A program made the translations under genes and the position numbers. Of a stretch of DNA of 64,000 nucleotides, positions 9,567-19,737 are shown one piece after another; the first letter of the stretch is position 1, and the number at the start of each line of letters is the position of its first letter. The notes under the pieces are model-generated. The model searched no databases and was not told the DNA's origin. It was given only the letters and a program-made list of their open reading frames with translations. The DNA comes from Microbacterium saccharophilum (lineage in GTDB: Bacteria > Actinomycetota > Actinomycetes > Actinomycetales > Microbacteriaceae): positions 310,001 to 374,000 of the forward strand of contig NZ_BKAH01000003.1 in the NCBI RefSeq assembly GCF_007992455.1, given 5' to 3'.

Positions 9567-10544
9567 ATGCCTGTCACCGATATCACCACCGATCCCGAGA
9601 AGCTCGAGATGACGCTCGTGGCGGAGTTCGCCGCACCGGCGCACCGCCTCTGGCATGCGCTGACCGACCCGCGGCAGCTCGAGCGGTTCTGGGGCCCGCC
9701 GGGATGGCCGGCGACCTTCACGGAGTTCGACTTCACCGTCGGCGGCCGCGCGAGGTACCACATGACGAGTCCCCGCGGCGAGGCGTCCCGGGGCGCGTGG
9801 GAGTTCCTGCGCATCGACGATGGCTCGTCGTTTGAGGTCATCGACGCGTTCGTCGATGAGCACGGCGCGGCGCTGGACGGCTTCCCCGCCATGCGCATGA
9901 CGTTCGCGGTCGCCGACGCGGGGGACGGCTCGCGCCTCACGAACGTGTCGTACTTCACCTCGCTCGAGGCGCTGGAGCAGATCGTGGCGATGGGCGGCGT
10001 CGAGGGCGCTCGCCAGGCGATCAGCCAGCTCGACGCGGTCCTTCAGGACCTCCGCGCGTACGCGCAGGGCAAGGGCACCCGCACGGAGCTGCTCGACGAC
10101 ACGCACGTGCGGATCACGCGGCTCATCGACGGTCCCCGTGACGTCGTGTGGCGCGCCCACCATGACCCCGAGCTCATGAGGAAGTGGCTGCTGGGTCCGG
10201 ACGGCTGGTCGATGACGGAGTGCGAGATCGCCCAGGGGGCCGGCGACCGCTACCGGTACGTGTGGGAGCAGGACGGCGTGCCGGACAGCGGCTTCGGCTT
10301 CGAAGGCGAGTCGCTCCTGAGCGAGCCGCCGCGGCGGGCCGTGACGACCGAGAAGATGATCGGGATGGACGGACCCTCGACCCTCAACGACATGACGCTC
10401 TACGAGGAGGAGGGGGCGACCCTGCTGACGCTGCTCATCGAGTACCCGGACAAGGACACGCGCGACATGATCCTCGCCACCGGGATGACCGACGGCATGG
10501 AGGCCAGCTACGCGCGCCTCGAGGAGCAGGTCATCCGCGCCTGA
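9567..10544 (+). CDS. Tandem SRPBCC (AHSA1-like) domain protein
   Basis: 325 aa containing two START-like AHSA1 domains in tandem, roughly residues 12-165 and 175-325. Each has the typical opening (FAAPAHRLWHALTDPRQLERFWGPPGW and IDGPRDVVWRAHHDPELMRKWLLGPDGW split over the two repeats). These domains form a hydrophobic cavity; members linked to ArsR genes are usually of unknown ligand. ATG 9567 has GAAGGAG upstream. Two domains in one chain is less usual than a single one. Confidence 0.85.
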   Translation: MPVTDITTDPEKLEMTLVAEFAAPAHRLWHALTDPRQLERFWGPPGWPATFTEFDFTVGGRARYHMTSPRGEASRGAWEFLRIDDGSSFEVIDAFVDEHGAALDGFPAMRMTFAVADAGDGSRLTNVSYFTSLEALEQIVAMGGVEGARQAISQLDAVLQDLRAYAQGKGTRTELLDDTHVRITRLIDGPRDVVWRAHHDPELMRKWLLGPDGWSMTECEIAQGAGDRYRYVWEQDGVPDSGFGFEGESLLSEPPRRAVTTEKMIGMDGPSTLNDMTLYEEEGATLLTLLIEYPDKDTRDMILATGMTDGMEASYARLEEQVIRA

Positions 10545-10571
10545 CGACGGCGGACGGCGCCCTCCCTGCGC

Positions 10572-11015
10572 TCACGCGCGGGCGAGGGCGTCTTCCAGTG
10601 CGACCCAGGCGAGCATCGCGCACTTCACGCGCGCGGAGAACTTCGAGACGCCGGTGAGGGCGGCCGCGTCGCCGTAGACGTCCTCGTCGAGCTCGAGCTG
10701 TCCGCGCGAGCGGAGCGCCTCGCGGAAGCCGTCGATCAGCGTGCGCGCCTCGGTGCGCGGCATCCCTTCGACGAGATCGGAGAGCATCGACGCCGACGCC
10801 TGCGAGATCGAGCAGCCCGACCCCTCCCACGTGACGTCGCGGATGGCGTCGCCGTCGGTCGTGATCCGCGCGCGCAGCGTGATCTCGTCGCCGCACACCG
10901 GATTCCGCTGGTGCGAGGTGGCGTGCGCGCCGTCCTGGTCGGCGAGGCCGAAGTGCTGCGGGTGCTTCGAGTGATCGAGGATCAGCTCGCGGTACAGGCC
11001 GTCGAGGTCGCTCAT
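10572..11015 (-). CDS. sufU: SufU-type sulfur transfer protein
   Basis: 147 aa. Accepts persulfide sulfur from SufS for Fe-S cluster assembly. Zinc/sulfur ligands Cys41 (NPVCGDE), Asp43, Cys68 (GSGCSISQ) and Cys132 (KCAMLAW) are all present, and the 18-20 residue insertion between them that separates SufU from IscU is visible (FREALRSRGQLELDED). ATG at 11015 overlaps the sufS stop (ATGA), so sufS-sufU are coupled. Confidence 0.92.
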   Translation of the reverse strand: MSDLDGLYRELILDHSKHPQHFGLADQDGAHATSHQRNPVCGDEITLRARITTDGDAIRDVTWEGSGCSISQASASMLSDLVEGMPRTEARTLIDGFREALRSRGQLELDEDVYGDAAALTGVSKFSARVKCAMLAWVALEDALARA

Positions 11016-12307
11016 GATGCCGCTCCGAAATAGGCGCGGATGCCGGAGACCGCGTCGAGCAGCTCGTCGATCTCGTCCGCGGTGTTGTACAGCGCCGCGC
11101 TCGCCCGCACGGATGCCGTGATGCCGTACTGCCGGTGCAGCGGCGCGGCGCAGTGGTGGCCCACGCGCACCGCGATGCCGCGGGCGTCCAGGAACTGTCC
11201 GGCATCGTGCGCGTGCACGCCGTCGACGTCGAAGGACCACAGCCCGACGCGCTCGACCCCGGCGGCATCGCCGAGGAGGCGGATGCCGGGGATCCGGCGG
11301 AGGCCGTCGCCCAGGCGCGTCGCGAGCGCGCTCTCGTGCGCGTGGATCGCGCCGAGTCCCACGCCGTCGAGGTACCGGACGGCGGCGGCGAGGCCGATCG
11401 CGGGCCCCACCGGCTGCGTGCCCGCCTCGAACCGCTGGGGCGGCGGGAGGTATTCGGCGCCGTCGAGGGTGACGGTCGTGATCATCGAGCCGCCGGTGAG
11501 GAACGGCGGGAGGGCTTCGAGGACCTCGGCGCGACCGTACAGGCCGCCGACGCCGTAGGGTCCCAGCATCTTGTGGCCGCTGAAGACCGCGAGATCGACC
11601 CCGAGGGCCGGGAGATCCAGCGGCAGGTGCGGCGCCGACTGGCAGGCGTCCAGCACCGTGACGGCGCCGACCTCGCGGGCGAGCGCGACGAGCTCGGCGA
11701 CGGGGTTCACGATGCCGAGGACGTTGGAGACGTGCGTGAAGGCGACGATGCGCGTCCGTGGTCCGATGAGGGATGCCGCGGCGTCCAGGTCGAGCGTCCC
11801 GTCGTCGCGCGCGGGGATGTGCTTCAGCACGGCGCCGGTGCGGGCGGCCAGCTCCTGCCACGGGATGAGGTTCGCGTGGTGCTCGATCGCCGTGGTGAGG
11901 ATCTCGTCTCCGGGCTGCAGCGCGAAGCGCGCGGAGGACGCGCCGCCGCGGCCGAGCGTCGCGTTGCCGATCGCGTAGGCGACGAGGTTGAGGCCCATCG
12001 TCGCGCCGCTCGTCCAGACCAGCTGCTCCGGGGCAGCCCCGACGAAACCTGCGACGGTGGCGCGGGCGTCCTCGAAGAGATCGGTGGCCTCGGCGGCGAG
12101 CGTGTGCGCCCCCCGGTGCACGGCGGAGTTCGCGTGGGTGAGGAAGTCCCGCTCGGCGTCCAGGACCTGACGGGGCTTCTGGCTCGTGGCGGCGGAGTCG
12201 AGATAGATGAGCGGGCGCCCGTTCACCTGCTGGCCCAGGATCGGGAAGTCCGCGCGCAGCGCGGCGGCATCCAGACCGGGGATCGTCTGAGGGAGGGCGG
12301 AAGTCAC
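11012..12307 (-). CDS. sufS: Cysteine desulfurase SufS
   Basis: 431 aa PLP enzyme (class V aminotransferase fold) releasing sulfur from cysteine for Fe-S assembly. PLP lysine Lys246 in FSGHKMLGP; catalytic Cys386 in RVGHHCAAPLH, the group II (SufS) form; HREAHTL-like region near residue 64 is HRGAHTL. GTG 12307 has TAGCCT six bases upstream (leaderless). First gene of a two-gene sufSU operon; sufBCD are not in the window. Confidence 0.93.
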   Translation of the reverse strand: MTSALPQTIPGLDAAALRADFPILGQQVNGRPLIYLDSAATSQKPRQVLDAERDFLTHANSAVHRGAHTLAAEATDLFEDARATVAGFVGAAPEQLVWTSGATMGLNLVAYAIGNATLGRGGASSARFALQPGDEILTTAIEHHANLIPWQELAARTGAVLKHIPARDDGTLDLDAAASLIGPRTRIVAFTHVSNVLGIVNPVAELVALAREVGAVTVLDACQSAPHLPLDLPALGVDLAVFSGHKMLGPYGVGGLYGRAEVLEALPPFLTGGSMITTVTLDGAEYLPPPQRFEAGTQPVGPAIGLAAAVRYLDGVGLGAIHAHESALATRLGDGLRRIPGIRLLGDAAGVERVGLWSFDVDGVHAHDAGQFLDARGIAVRVGHHCAAPLHRQYGITASVRASAALYNTADEIDELLDAVSGIRAYFGAAS

Positions 12308-12331
12308 CCCTCTAGGCTACGCCGTGCACGC

Positions 12332-12348
12332 CCGCCGGGCTCCGGCGG
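12332..12348 (-). terminator. GC hairpin downstream of the APC transporter gene
   Basis: CCGCCGG and CCGGCGG arms separated by GCT form a 7-bp stem with a 3-base loop, just after the permease stop (12356) and before the sufS promoter. No T run follows, as is common in high-GC actinobacteria. Confidence 0.45.
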
Positions 12349-12355
12349 CTACGGC

Positions 12356-14404
12356 CTACGGCTCCTCGTCGGTGTGCGCGACGAGCCCGTACGTCGCGAG
12401 CCGGCCGCCGCGGTCGTCGCCCGGCAGCGGGCGCGACCGGCGGCCATAGACGAGCTCGGACGAGTCCAGCAGCCACGGAACGAGGGTCACCGTCACGCCG
12501 TGCACCATGAGGAGCTGCTGGGCGATGCGCCGCGCGCGGCGGTTGTGCAGCAGGGACTCCCACCAGTGGCCGACCATGTACTGCGGCAGGTAGACGGTGA
12601 CGACCGACGATCCGTGCGTCTCGCGGTACTTCTCGATGAACTGGACGAGCGGCGACGCGTAGTGCCGGTACGGCGACTCGATGACGACGAGCGGGATCGG
12701 CATCCCATGCACCTCCCAGTCGGTCTGCACCGCGAGGGCGTCCTCCTTCGTCACCGCCACGTGCACCGCGAGCGTCTTGTCGTGGCGCGCGGCCAGCGCG
12801 TAGTCCACGGCCTTGGCGACCGGCTTCTGCAGACGGCTGACGAGGATCAGGGCGAGATCGCCGGACGAGCCGAACCGCACCTCGTCGTCCATCGTGATCT
12901 CGTGCTCGACATCGCGGTAGTAGCGGTTCACGCCGACCATGAGGACGGCCAGGAGCGGAATCGCGAGGAAGACGAGCCAGGCCCCGTGCGTGAACTTCGT
13001 CACCGTGACGATGACCAGCACGAGGATCGTGAACGTCGCGCCCAGCGAGTTGATGACGAGGCCGATGGAGGACTCGCGCCGCTCCCGCCGCCGCGTGGCC
13101 GGCAGCAGGCGCAGCTCGCGACGCCAGTGGCGCACCATCCCCAGCTGGCCGAGCGAGAACGAGACGAACACGCCGATGATGTAGAGCTGGATGAGCGTCG
13201 TCAGCCGTGCCTGGAAGACCACGAGCACGGCGATCGCGGCGAGGCCCAGCAGGATCATGCCGTTGGAGTAGACGAGGCGGTCGCCACGCGTGTTGAGCGC
13301 CTTGGGGGCGTAGCCGTCGCGCGCGAGCACGGAGCCCAGCAGCGGGAAGCCGTTGAACGCCGTGTTGGCAGCCAGCAGCAGCACGCACGCGGTCGCCGCC
13401 TGGATGACGAAGAACGGCAGTGAGCCGCCGCCGAAGGTCGCGGCGGCGACCTGCGCCATGAGCGAGGGCTGCGGCGCGGTGCAGTCGAACCCGACCAGGC
13501 TGCACGGGTTCTCGGCGTAGTGGACGCCGGTGACGAGTGCCAGCAGCGTGAGCCCGGCGAAGAGCCCGATGGCGATCGAGCCCATGAGGACGAGCGTCGT
13601 CTGGGCGTTGCGCACCTTGTCCTCGCGGAACGCGGGCACGCCGTTGGACACGGCCTCGACGCCCGTGAGAGCGGAGCAGCCGCTGGAGAACGCGCGCAGG
13701 ATCAGCAGGATGACGGCCACCTGGGTGAGGTCCTCGGCCTGCACCGCGTACTGCGCGCTCTCCGCCACCGGGGCGTCGCCGAGACCCCAGCGGACGAGAC
13801 CCGTCACGATCATGACGGCGACGGACCCGATGAAGACGTAGGTGGGGATCGCGAACGCCGACGAGGCCTCCCGGACGCCCCGGAGGTTCACGACGATGAT
13901 CAGCACGACGAATCCGACCGCGAACTCCACCCGCCACGGGTCCAGTCCCGGCAGGGCGGAGATGATGTTGTCGACACCGGATGCCACCGACACCGCGACC
14001 GTCAGGACGTAGTCCACGAGCAGGGCGGATGCCACCACGACACCGGGCACCTCGCCGAGGTTCGTGCGGGCGACCTCGTAGTCGCCGCCGCCGGACGGGT
14101 ACGCCTTGATGAGCTGCCGGTAGCTCAGCACGACGACGACCAGCAGCGTCACGACGGCCGCGGCGACCCACGGGCTGAAGGCCAGGAACGCCGTGCCGCC
14201 GATCAGCAGGATCATCAGCAGCTCCTGCGGCGCGTAGGCCACGGAGGAGAGCGCATCGGAGGCGAAGATCGGCAGCGCACGCCGTTTCGGGAGCAGCTGA
14301 TCGTCGAGCGTCTCGCTGGTGAGGGGATCGCCGATGAGGATGCGTTTGACGACGGGGGAATCGTCGGCCGGTTCGCCGATGTCGGTAGCCACGGCGGGCG
14401 ACAT
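12356..14404 (-). CDS. APC-superfamily amino acid/polyamine-type permease
   Basis: 682 aa. Twelve or more membrane helices in residues ~45-480, starting after LPIFASDALSSVAYAPQE, a motif of the large APC permeases with KUP-like features, followed by a cytoplasmic domain of about 180 aa (ALILVSRLQKPVAKAVDYAL, universal-stress-like fold by appearance). Substrate not predictable. ATG 14404 has no clear ribosome site or -10; GTG at 14392 is an alternative. Stands alone between the 14470 gene and sufS. Confidence 0.85.
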   Translation of the reverse strand: MSPAVATDIGEPADDSPVVKRILIGDPLTSETLDDQLLPKRRALPIFASDALSSVAYAPQELLMILLIGGTAFLAFSPWVAAAVVTLLVVVVLSYRQLIKAYPSGGGDYEVARTNLGEVPGVVVASALLVDYVLTVAVSVASGVDNIISALPGLDPWRVEFAVGFVVLIIVVNLRGVREASSAFAIPTYVFIGSVAVMIVTGLVRWGLGDAPVAESAQYAVQAEDLTQVAVILLILRAFSSGCSALTGVEAVSNGVPAFREDKVRNAQTTLVLMGSIAIGLFAGLTLLALVTGVHYAENPCSLVGFDCTAPQPSLMAQVAAATFGGGSLPFFVIQAATACVLLLAANTAFNGFPLLGSVLARDGYAPKALNTRGDRLVYSNGMILLGLAAIAVLVVFQARLTTLIQLYIIGVFVSFSLGQLGMVRHWRRELRLLPATRRRERRESSIGLVINSLGATFTILVLVIVTVTKFTHGAWLVFLAIPLLAVLMVGVNRYYRDVEHEITMDDEVRFGSSGDLALILVSRLQKPVAKAVDYALAARHDKTLAVHVAVTKEDALAVQTDWEVHGMPIPLVVIESPYRHYASPLVQFIEKYRETHGSSVVTVYLPQYMVGHWWESLLHNRRARRIAQQLLMVHGVTVTLVPWLLDSSELVYGRRSRPLPGDDRGGRLATYGLVAHTDEEP

Positions 14405-14469
14405 TACGCCTGTGCCCCACGGCGTGCAATGCGGCTCTCTTCCGGGGGGAGGGAAGCCGCACAGGGCGG

Positions 14470-15216
14470 TCAGAACTCGGCGTAGAAGTAGTACAGGATC
14501 GCCGTGACGGCGGTGCCGTCGGTGTCGGCCATCATGCTGTAGGACGGGACCCCGCCGGCCATCGACGACCGGTCGGCGGCGAAGACGTAGCGCGTGACGC
14601 CGTTCCGGTCGACTTCGGCATCCGGTCCGGCGGCCCGCACCGCGTCGACCGTCGTCCCGATCTCGATGCCGAACTCGCCGGTCACCGCGACCTCCCCCAC
14701 CGTGTTCGCGGTCACGCGGGCCCACGACGGCTGCGTGTACTCCTCGCGCGGAGTGCCGCCGTCGATGGGCACCATGTCGTAGAGGGCGAAACCGCGCCAC
14801 TGGTACACGGTGTAGTCCGGATAGTGGGTGCCGTCGCCCTTCTCGGTGCGCTGCTCGGGCGCGGCGCCGAACGCCTCGGTGAGGGCGGCGACCGCCGGCG
14901 CGCTCGGGTCTGACCAGCCGTAGCCGAACGTCTCGGCGCCGCTGTCGTCCACGAGGGCGAAGCCCGTGGCCGCCAGCTGCACGCCCGCCGGCTCCTCGGC
15001 CGGGTCGGTCGGCTCGGCCGACGGCGCGGGGTCCTGCTCCGGTGCGGTCGTCTGCGCCGGCGTGCTCGGGCTGGGTGCGCCCTGGGACGGCCCGCCCCGC
15101 GTGAGGGCGATCGTGAGCGTCACGCCCACGACGACCGCGAGGATGCCGGCGATGATGCCGAGCACGATCGGGGTCCTGTCGCGGCGCTCGCCGTCGGGGC
15201 TGTGCGGTTCGGTCAC
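14470..15216 (-). CDS. Membrane-anchored secreted protein of unknown function
   Basis: 248 aa: basic cytoplasmic start, one membrane helix (TPIVLGIIAGILAVVVGVTL, about 20-40), Pro/Thr/Ser-rich linker, then an extracellular globular domain of about 180 aa ending ILYYFYAEF. GTG 15216 overlaps the stop of the M20 hydrolase gene, so it is translated from the same message. No family recognised. Confidence 0.75.
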   Translation of the reverse strand: MTEPHSPDGERRDRTPIVLGIIAGILAVVVGVTLTIALTRGGPSQGAPSPSTPAQTTAPEQDPAPSAEPTDPAEEPAGVQLAATGFALVDDSGAETFGYGWSDPSAPAVAALTEAFGAAPEQRTEKGDGTHYPDYTVYQWRGFALYDMVPIDGGTPREEYTQPSWARVTANTVGEVAVTGEFGIEIGTTVDAVRAAGPDAEVDRNGVTRYVFAADRSSMAGGVPSYSMMADTDGTAVTAILYYFYAEF

Positions 15217-16439
15217 GCGGAGACCTCCTCGAGGAACTCCCGCGTGGCGACGACGAGCGCGTCCACGCCGCGCTCGATCGTGGGGTGCAGCACGGGGGCG
15301 AAGAACGGCGAGTGGTTGGTGGGGATGTCCTTCTCCACGGTCCCGGCGCTGACGGCATCCGCGTACATCTGCGGGTCGACCCCGCCCCAGAACCAGTAGA
15401 CGAGCGGCACGCCCGCCTCTCGGGCGAACCACGAGACGTCCTCGCTGCCGGTGAACATGCCGGGGTCCACGACCGTCCCGTCGCCGAACGCCGCGTCGAA
15501 GGCCGCCGTGAGCCGGGCCGTGGCGGCGCGGTCGTTGATGGTCGGCGGGAGGGAGTGATCGACCGTGATGATGGGGGCCTCCTCCGCGCCGGATGCCTGC
15601 GCCTCGGCGCGGATGATCCGCTCCACGCGGCCGAGGATGTTCGTGCGCGCCTCCTCGTCCGGGTAGCGCAGGCTCAGCTCGAGCTTCGCCTCGGCGGGGA
15701 TGATGTTGTTCTTGAGGCCCGCGTGGATCGAGCCGACGGTCACGACGCCCATCTCGCGCGGGTCGATCTCGCGGGACACGACGGTCTGCAGGCGCATGAC
15801 GGTCGCGGCCGCCATGACGACGGGGTCGATCGTCGAGTGCGGGCGGGAGCCGTGGCCGCCGCGGCCGAGGAGCGTGACGGTGAGCCCGTCGGAGGCCGCC
15901 ATCTGCGTCCCGGGACGGACCCCGATCACACCGGCGGGGAGCGGCGTGAGGTGCTGGCCGAGCACGACGTCGGGCCGCGGGAAGCGATCGAGCACGCCGT
16001 CGGCGATCATCGCCTGCGCGCCGGCGCCGTACTCCTCGGCGGGCTGGAAGACCGCGACGATCGTGCCGCTCCATTCCGCGCGGGTCGCGGCGAGGCGCTC
16101 GAGGGCGCCCAGCATCGCCGTGACGTGCATGTCGTGCCCGCACGCGTGCATGACGGGGACGTCGAGGCCGGCGGGGTCGGTTCCGCGCGCCGTGCTCGCG
16201 TAGTCCAGGCCGGTCTGCTCCGGCACCGGGAGGGCGTCCATGTCGGCGCGCAGCCACACGACCGGCCCGTCGCCGTTGCGGATGACCGTCGCGACGCCCG
16301 TCTTGCCGAGCCCCTCGACGAATTCGAGTCCGAGAGCCTCGAGCTCCCGCGTGATCACGCCGGCCGTGCGGGTCTCCTGGAAGGAGAGCTCGGGGTGGCG
16401 ATGCAGGTCGATGTAGAGGGCCTCGAGGTCGATCGTCAT
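15213..16439 (-). CDS. M20-family amidohydrolase (hippurate hydrolase-like)
   Basis: 408 aa metallopeptidase of the AmhX/HipO/IAA-amino-acid hydrolase group. Signature elements: [10 protein letters not shown] at the start, the DMDALP region, MHACGHDMH (metal Cys/His) near 135-143, [10 protein letters not shown] (Glu ligands) near 170. Hydrolyses an N-acyl amino acid or similar amide; the substrate is uncertain. ATG 16439 has TAGGCT seven bases upstream inside the end of the lacI gene, so it may be transcribed separately. Confidence 0.87.
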   Translation of the reverse strand: MTIDLEALYIDLHRHPELSFQETRTAGVITRELEALGLEFVEGLGKTGVATVIRNGDGPVVWLRADMDALPVPEQTGLDYASTARGTDPAGLDVPVMHACGHDMHVTAMLGALERLAATRAEWSGTIVAVFQPAEEYGAGAQAMIADGVLDRFPRPDVVLGQHLTPLPAGVIGVRPGTQMAASDGLTVTLLGRGGHGSRPHSTIDPVVMAAATVMRLQTVVSREIDPREMGVVTVGSIHAGLKNNIIPAEAKLELSLRYPDEEARTNILGRVERIIRAEAQASGAEEAPIITVDHSLPPTINDRAATARLTAAFDAAFGDGTVVDPGMFTGSEDVSWFAREAGVPLVYWFWGGVDPQMYADAVSAGTVEKDIPTNHSPFFAPVLHPTIERGVDALVVATREFLEEVSA

Positions 16440-16449
16440 GGCCTCGAGC

Positions 16450-17451
16450 CTACGCGGGCCGCGCCGTCGAGTTCCGGACCACGAGTTCGAACGCGAGGGA
16501 CGCGGGCTCCGGGGCGTCGCCGGAGCGGAGGACCGCGAGGACCGCCTCCGCGGCGCGCTCCCCCTGGGCGTGCGGGAACTGGTCGACCGTCGTGAGGGCG
16601 AAGAAGCCGCTCATCTCATGTCCGTCCACGCCCACGACGGACAGATCCTCGGGGACGCGCAGCCCCCGCTCGCGCGCGGCGAAGATCGCCCCGAAGGCCA
16701 TCTCGTCGGACGCCGCGAAGATCGCCGTCGGCCGGTCGGCGCGATCGAGGAGCCGCCCCGCGGCGCGATAGCCGCCGTCGATCGTGAAGTCGGCGGGCTC
16801 GAGCAGGTCGCCGTGCACGGGGATGCCGGCATCCGTCATCGCCTGCTCGAATCCGCGGCGCCGCAGCGTCGGCACGTGCACCTCGCCGTGCCGGCCGCGG
16901 CTCTCGCCGATGTGCGCGACGGCGGTGTGCCCGAGCTCCAGAAGATGCGCGGTCGCGAGCCGCGCGACGGCGCGGTCGTCGACCGTGAGGGCGACCAGCT
17001 GCGGGCTCTGCCGGCCGATCGCGATGACGGGCTTGCCCAGGCGCTGCAGCTCGGCCACCTCCTCGTCGTCTAGGAAGACCGACAGGGCGATGACCGCGTC
17101 CACGCGGTTGCGTCGCAGCGACCGGGCGAGCACGTCGCGGCGCGGCGCATGCGCGTCGGGCAGGTTGTAGAGCGTGAGGTCGTAGCCCTCGGGCGACAGG
17201 CGCGTGGCGATGCCGCTCAGCACCTGGGCGTAGAACCAGCGGTCCAGCAGCGGCACGAGCACCCCGACATTGCGGGTGCGCCCCGTCGCGAGGCTCGACG
17301 CCGCGGCCGAGACGACGTAGCCGAGTTCGTCGGCGGCGGCGAGGACCCGCGCGCGGGTGGCGGCGGAGACCGTCCCGCGGCCGCTGAGGGCACGCGAGAC
17401 GGTCGCCGTCGAGACCCCCGCGCGGCGGGCCACCTCGTCGATGCCGACCAT
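16450..17451 (-). CDS. LacI-family regulator of the adjacent GH13 gene
   Basis: 333 aa: helix-turn-helix [20 protein letters not shown] at 4-23, hinge region, then a periplasmic-binding-protein-like sugar domain with the usual [12 protein letters not shown] and VVGVDG motifs. Lies six bases after the alpha-glucosidase stop, so both are one operon. Expected to bind the perfect palindrome at 19153-19168 in front of that gene and to be released by an alpha-glucoside such as maltose. Confidence 0.9.
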   Translation of the reverse strand: MVGIDEVARRAGVSTATVSRALSGRGTVSAATRARVLAAADELGYVVSAAASSLATGRTRNVGVLVPLLDRWFYAQVLSGIATRLSPEGYDLTLYNLPDAHAPRRDVLARSLRRNRVDAVIALSVFLDDEEVAELQRLGKPVIAIGRQSPQLVALTVDDRAVARLATAHLLELGHTAVAHIGESRGRHGEVHVPTLRRRGFEQAMTDAGIPVHGDLLEPADFTIDGGYRAAGRLLDRADRPTAIFAASDEMAFGAIFAARERGLRVPEDLSVVGVDGHEMSGFFALTTVDQFPHAQGERAAEAVLAVLRSGDAPEPASLAFELVVRNSTARPA

Positions 17452-17456
17452 GGGGC

Positions 17457-19139
17457 TCAGTCTGCCGTGAGCCAGACCGCGGTGTCGGCGGGAAGGTGCG
17501 TGCCGTCGAACTCCTCGCTCGCGACGAGCAGCGTGCCGGCCGGCAGGTCGACCGGCTCGCTGCCGAGGTTGGCGATGACCGTGACGTCGCCGTTGCGGAA
17601 CGCGACGACGTCGTCGCCGTAACCGGTCAGCCACTCCAGCGCGCCGGTGCCGAGTGCGTGGGCGCGGCGGGTTGCGAGCAGGCTCCGGTACAGCCACAGG
17701 GTCGAGTCGGGGTCGGCCTCCTGAACGGAGCGCGCGAGCGTCGCCCACTCCTCCGGCTGCGGCAGCCAGGACGCGCCGCTCGGGCTGAAGCCGTAGGCGG
17801 GGGCGTCGGCGACCCAGGGGATCGGCACACGGCAGCCGTCGCGGCCGTAGCGCTCGCCGTCCGTCCGGAACCAGGTCGGGTCCTGACGGGTCTCGTCCGG
17901 GAGGTGGATGACCTCCGGGAGGCCCAGCTCCTCGCCCTGGAAGACGTACGCCGAGCCGGGCAGCGCCAGCATGATCGTCGTCGCGGCGCGGGCGCGGCGC
18001 AGGCCCACCTCGGGGATCGGCTGGCCCGGGGAGTCCGGTCCGATGCCGTGACCCTGGGGGTTCTCCGCGGTCAGCGCGAGACGCGACGCGTGCCGCACGA
18101 CGTCGTGGTTGGAGAGCACCCAGGTGGCCGGTGCGCCGACGGCGGGGAAGGCGCGCAGCGATTCCGAGATGACCTCGCGGAGCTCCGCGGCATCCCACCC
18201 GGTCATCAGGTACGGGAAGTTGAACGCCTGGTGCATCTCGTCGGGGCGCACCCACAGGGCCGTCCGGTCGACGGTCGGGAGCCACGCCTCGGCGCAGAGG
18301 GCCCGGTCGCCGTCGTACTCGGCGAGGACGCGGTTCCAGTCGCGGTAGATCTCGTGGACGCCGTCCTGGCCCCAGTACGGCACGTCCTCGTCGCCGCCGC
18401 CCATCGAATCCGCCGTGAGGGGGTCCGCGTCGACGGTCGGCAGGTGGTCGGGCAGGCCGTCGGTCTTGACCAGCCCGTGCGCCACGTCGACCCGGAACCC
18501 GTCGACGCCGCGGTCGAGCCAGAAGCGGAGGATGCGGCGGAACTCCTCCTGCACCTCGGGATTGGCCCAGTCGAAGTCGGGCTGCGACGTGTCGAAAAGG
18601 TGCAGGTACCACTGACCGTCCGGCACGCGCGTCCAGGCCGGGCCGCCGAAGACGGACTCCCAGTTGTTCGGGGGGAGCTCACCGTGCTCGCCCTGCCCGT
18701 CGCGGAACATGTAGCGGGCGCGGGCGGCGCTGCCCGGGGCCGCGGCGAGGGCCTCCTGGAACCAGGCGTGCTGGTCGGAGCTGTGGTTGGGGACGAGGTC
18801 CACGATGACGCGGATGCCGTGGGCGTGCGCGCGGGCGAGCATGTCGTCGAAGTCGGCCAGGGTGCCGAACAGCGGGTCGACGTCGCAGTAGTCGGCGACG
18901 TCGTAGCCGGCATCCTTCTGCGGGGAGCGGTAGAACGGGCTCAGCCAGACGGCGTCGACGCCGAGCGCGGCGAGGTCGTCGAGGTGCGCCGTGATGCCCG
19001 CCAGGTCCCCGATGCCGTCGCCGTCCGCGTCGGCGAACGAGCGGGGGTAGATCTGGTAGATCACGGCGGTGCGCCACCACTCGGAGCCGGGCCGGCTCTC
19101 GCCGATGGGCTCGAGGGTCGAGGTGAGGGGAGAAGTCAT
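17457..19139 (-). CDS. GH13 alpha-glucosidase / oligo-1,6-glucosidase type
   Basis: 560 aa intracellular glycoside hydrolase without signal peptide. The (beta/alpha)8 domain carries YQIYPRSFADADGDGIGDL, DLVPNHSS (~114-121), nucleophile Asp218 in GFRVDVAHG, acid/base Glu284 in LCAEAWLP and Asp346 in LSNHDVVRH; a small beta domain ends the chain. The motif set fits the alpha-glucosidase/oligo-1,6-glucosidase subfamily that cleaves short maltose- or isomaltose-type sugars. Controlled by the LacI protein encoded downstream; no transporter gene is adjacent. Confidence 0.9.
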   Translation of the reverse strand: MTSPLTSTLEPIGESRPGSEWWRTAVIYQIYPRSFADADGDGIGDLAGITAHLDDLAALGVDAVWLSPFYRSPQKDAGYDVADYCDVDPLFGTLADFDDMLARAHAHGIRVIVDLVPNHSSDQHAWFQEALAAAPGSAARARYMFRDGQGEHGELPPNNWESVFGGPAWTRVPDGQWYLHLFDTSQPDFDWANPEVQEEFRRILRFWLDRGVDGFRVDVAHGLVKTDGLPDHLPTVDADPLTADSMGGGDEDVPYWGQDGVHEIYRDWNRVLAEYDGDRALCAEAWLPTVDRTALWVRPDEMHQAFNFPYLMTGWDAAELREVISESLRAFPAVGAPATWVLSNHDVVRHASRLALTAENPQGHGIGPDSPGQPIPEVGLRRARAATTIMLALPGSAYVFQGEELGLPEVIHLPDETRQDPTWFRTDGERYGRDGCRVPIPWVADAPAYGFSPSGASWLPQPEEWATLARSVQEADPDSTLWLYRSLLATRRAHALGTGALEWLTGYGDDVVAFRNGDVTVIANLGSEPVDLPAGTLLVASEEFDGTHLPADTAVWLTAD

Positions 19140-19152
19140 GCGCGGAAGTCTA

Positions 19153-19168
19153 CTGCAAGCGCTTGCAG
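19153..19168. promoter_or_regulatory. LacI-family operator before the alpha-glucosidase gene
   Basis: Perfect 16-bp palindrome CTGCAAGC/GCTTGCAG with the central CG of LacI-family sites, 13 bp upstream of the glucosidase ATG. It also lies 50 bp from the divergent apt gene, which may or may not respond. Confidence 0.8.
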
Positions 19169-19218
19169 CGGGCCGTGCCGTCCCCGGTGGGCCGCCGGCG
19201 GGAGCGTAAGCTCGGCGG

Positions 19219-19737
19219 GTGCCCTCCGATGCCCTCGCCCGCGCAGAATCCCTCATCGCCCTGACGCCCGATTTCCCGGAGCCCGGCATCCTCTTCCGCG
19301 ACATCTCGCCGCTGCTGGCCGACGCCGCGGCGCTGCGCGCCGTCGTGGATGCGCTCATCGAGCCGTTCGCCGGCACCTTCGACGTCGTGGCCGGCGTCGA
19401 GGCGCGCGGCTTCCTGCTCGCGGGGGCCGTCGCCGTCGCGGCGGGCGTCGGCACCGTCCCGATCCGCAAGGCCGGCAAGCTGCCGCGTCCCGCGGCATCC
19501 GTCTCCTACGACCTCGAGTACGGGAAGGCAACGATCGAGATGGCCGCCGACCTCCCGGAGGGGACCCGCGTGCTGCTCGTCGACGACGTGCTGGCGACCG
19601 GAGGCACGCTGCGCGCCGGCCGCGCCGTGCTCGCCGAGCTCGGCTACGTGCTGGCCGGCACCGCCGTGCTGATGGAGCTCGAGGCGCTCGGCGGCCAGCA
19701 GGTCGCCGGTCCCGTGCACGCCGTCTTCCGCGTCTGA
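19219..19737 (+). CDS. apt: Adenine phosphoribosyltransferase
   Basis: 172 aa; salvages adenine plus PRPP to AMP. The PRPP-binding loop VLLVDDVLATGGTLRAG lies near residues 119-135, and the start FPEPGILFRDISPLL is typical of Apt. GTG 19219 has TAAGCT exactly six bases upstream (leaderless). It lies upstream of the purine-catabolic island and is not part of it. Confidence 0.93.
   Translation: MPSDALARAESLIALTPDFPEPGILFRDISPLLADAAALRAVVDALIEPFAGTFDVVAGVEARGFLLAGAVAVAAGVGTVPIRKAGKLPRPAASVSYDLEYGKATIEMAADLPEGTRVLLVDDVLATGGTLRAGRAVLAELGYVLAGTAVLMELEALGGQQVAGPVHAVFRV

Noticed and set aside
12356..15358. A 1000-codon minus-strand frame joining the APC permease to upstream sequence
   Set aside because: The part before ATG 14404 overlaps the 14470-15216 gene in another frame and has no protein-like sequence; the permease starts at 14404.
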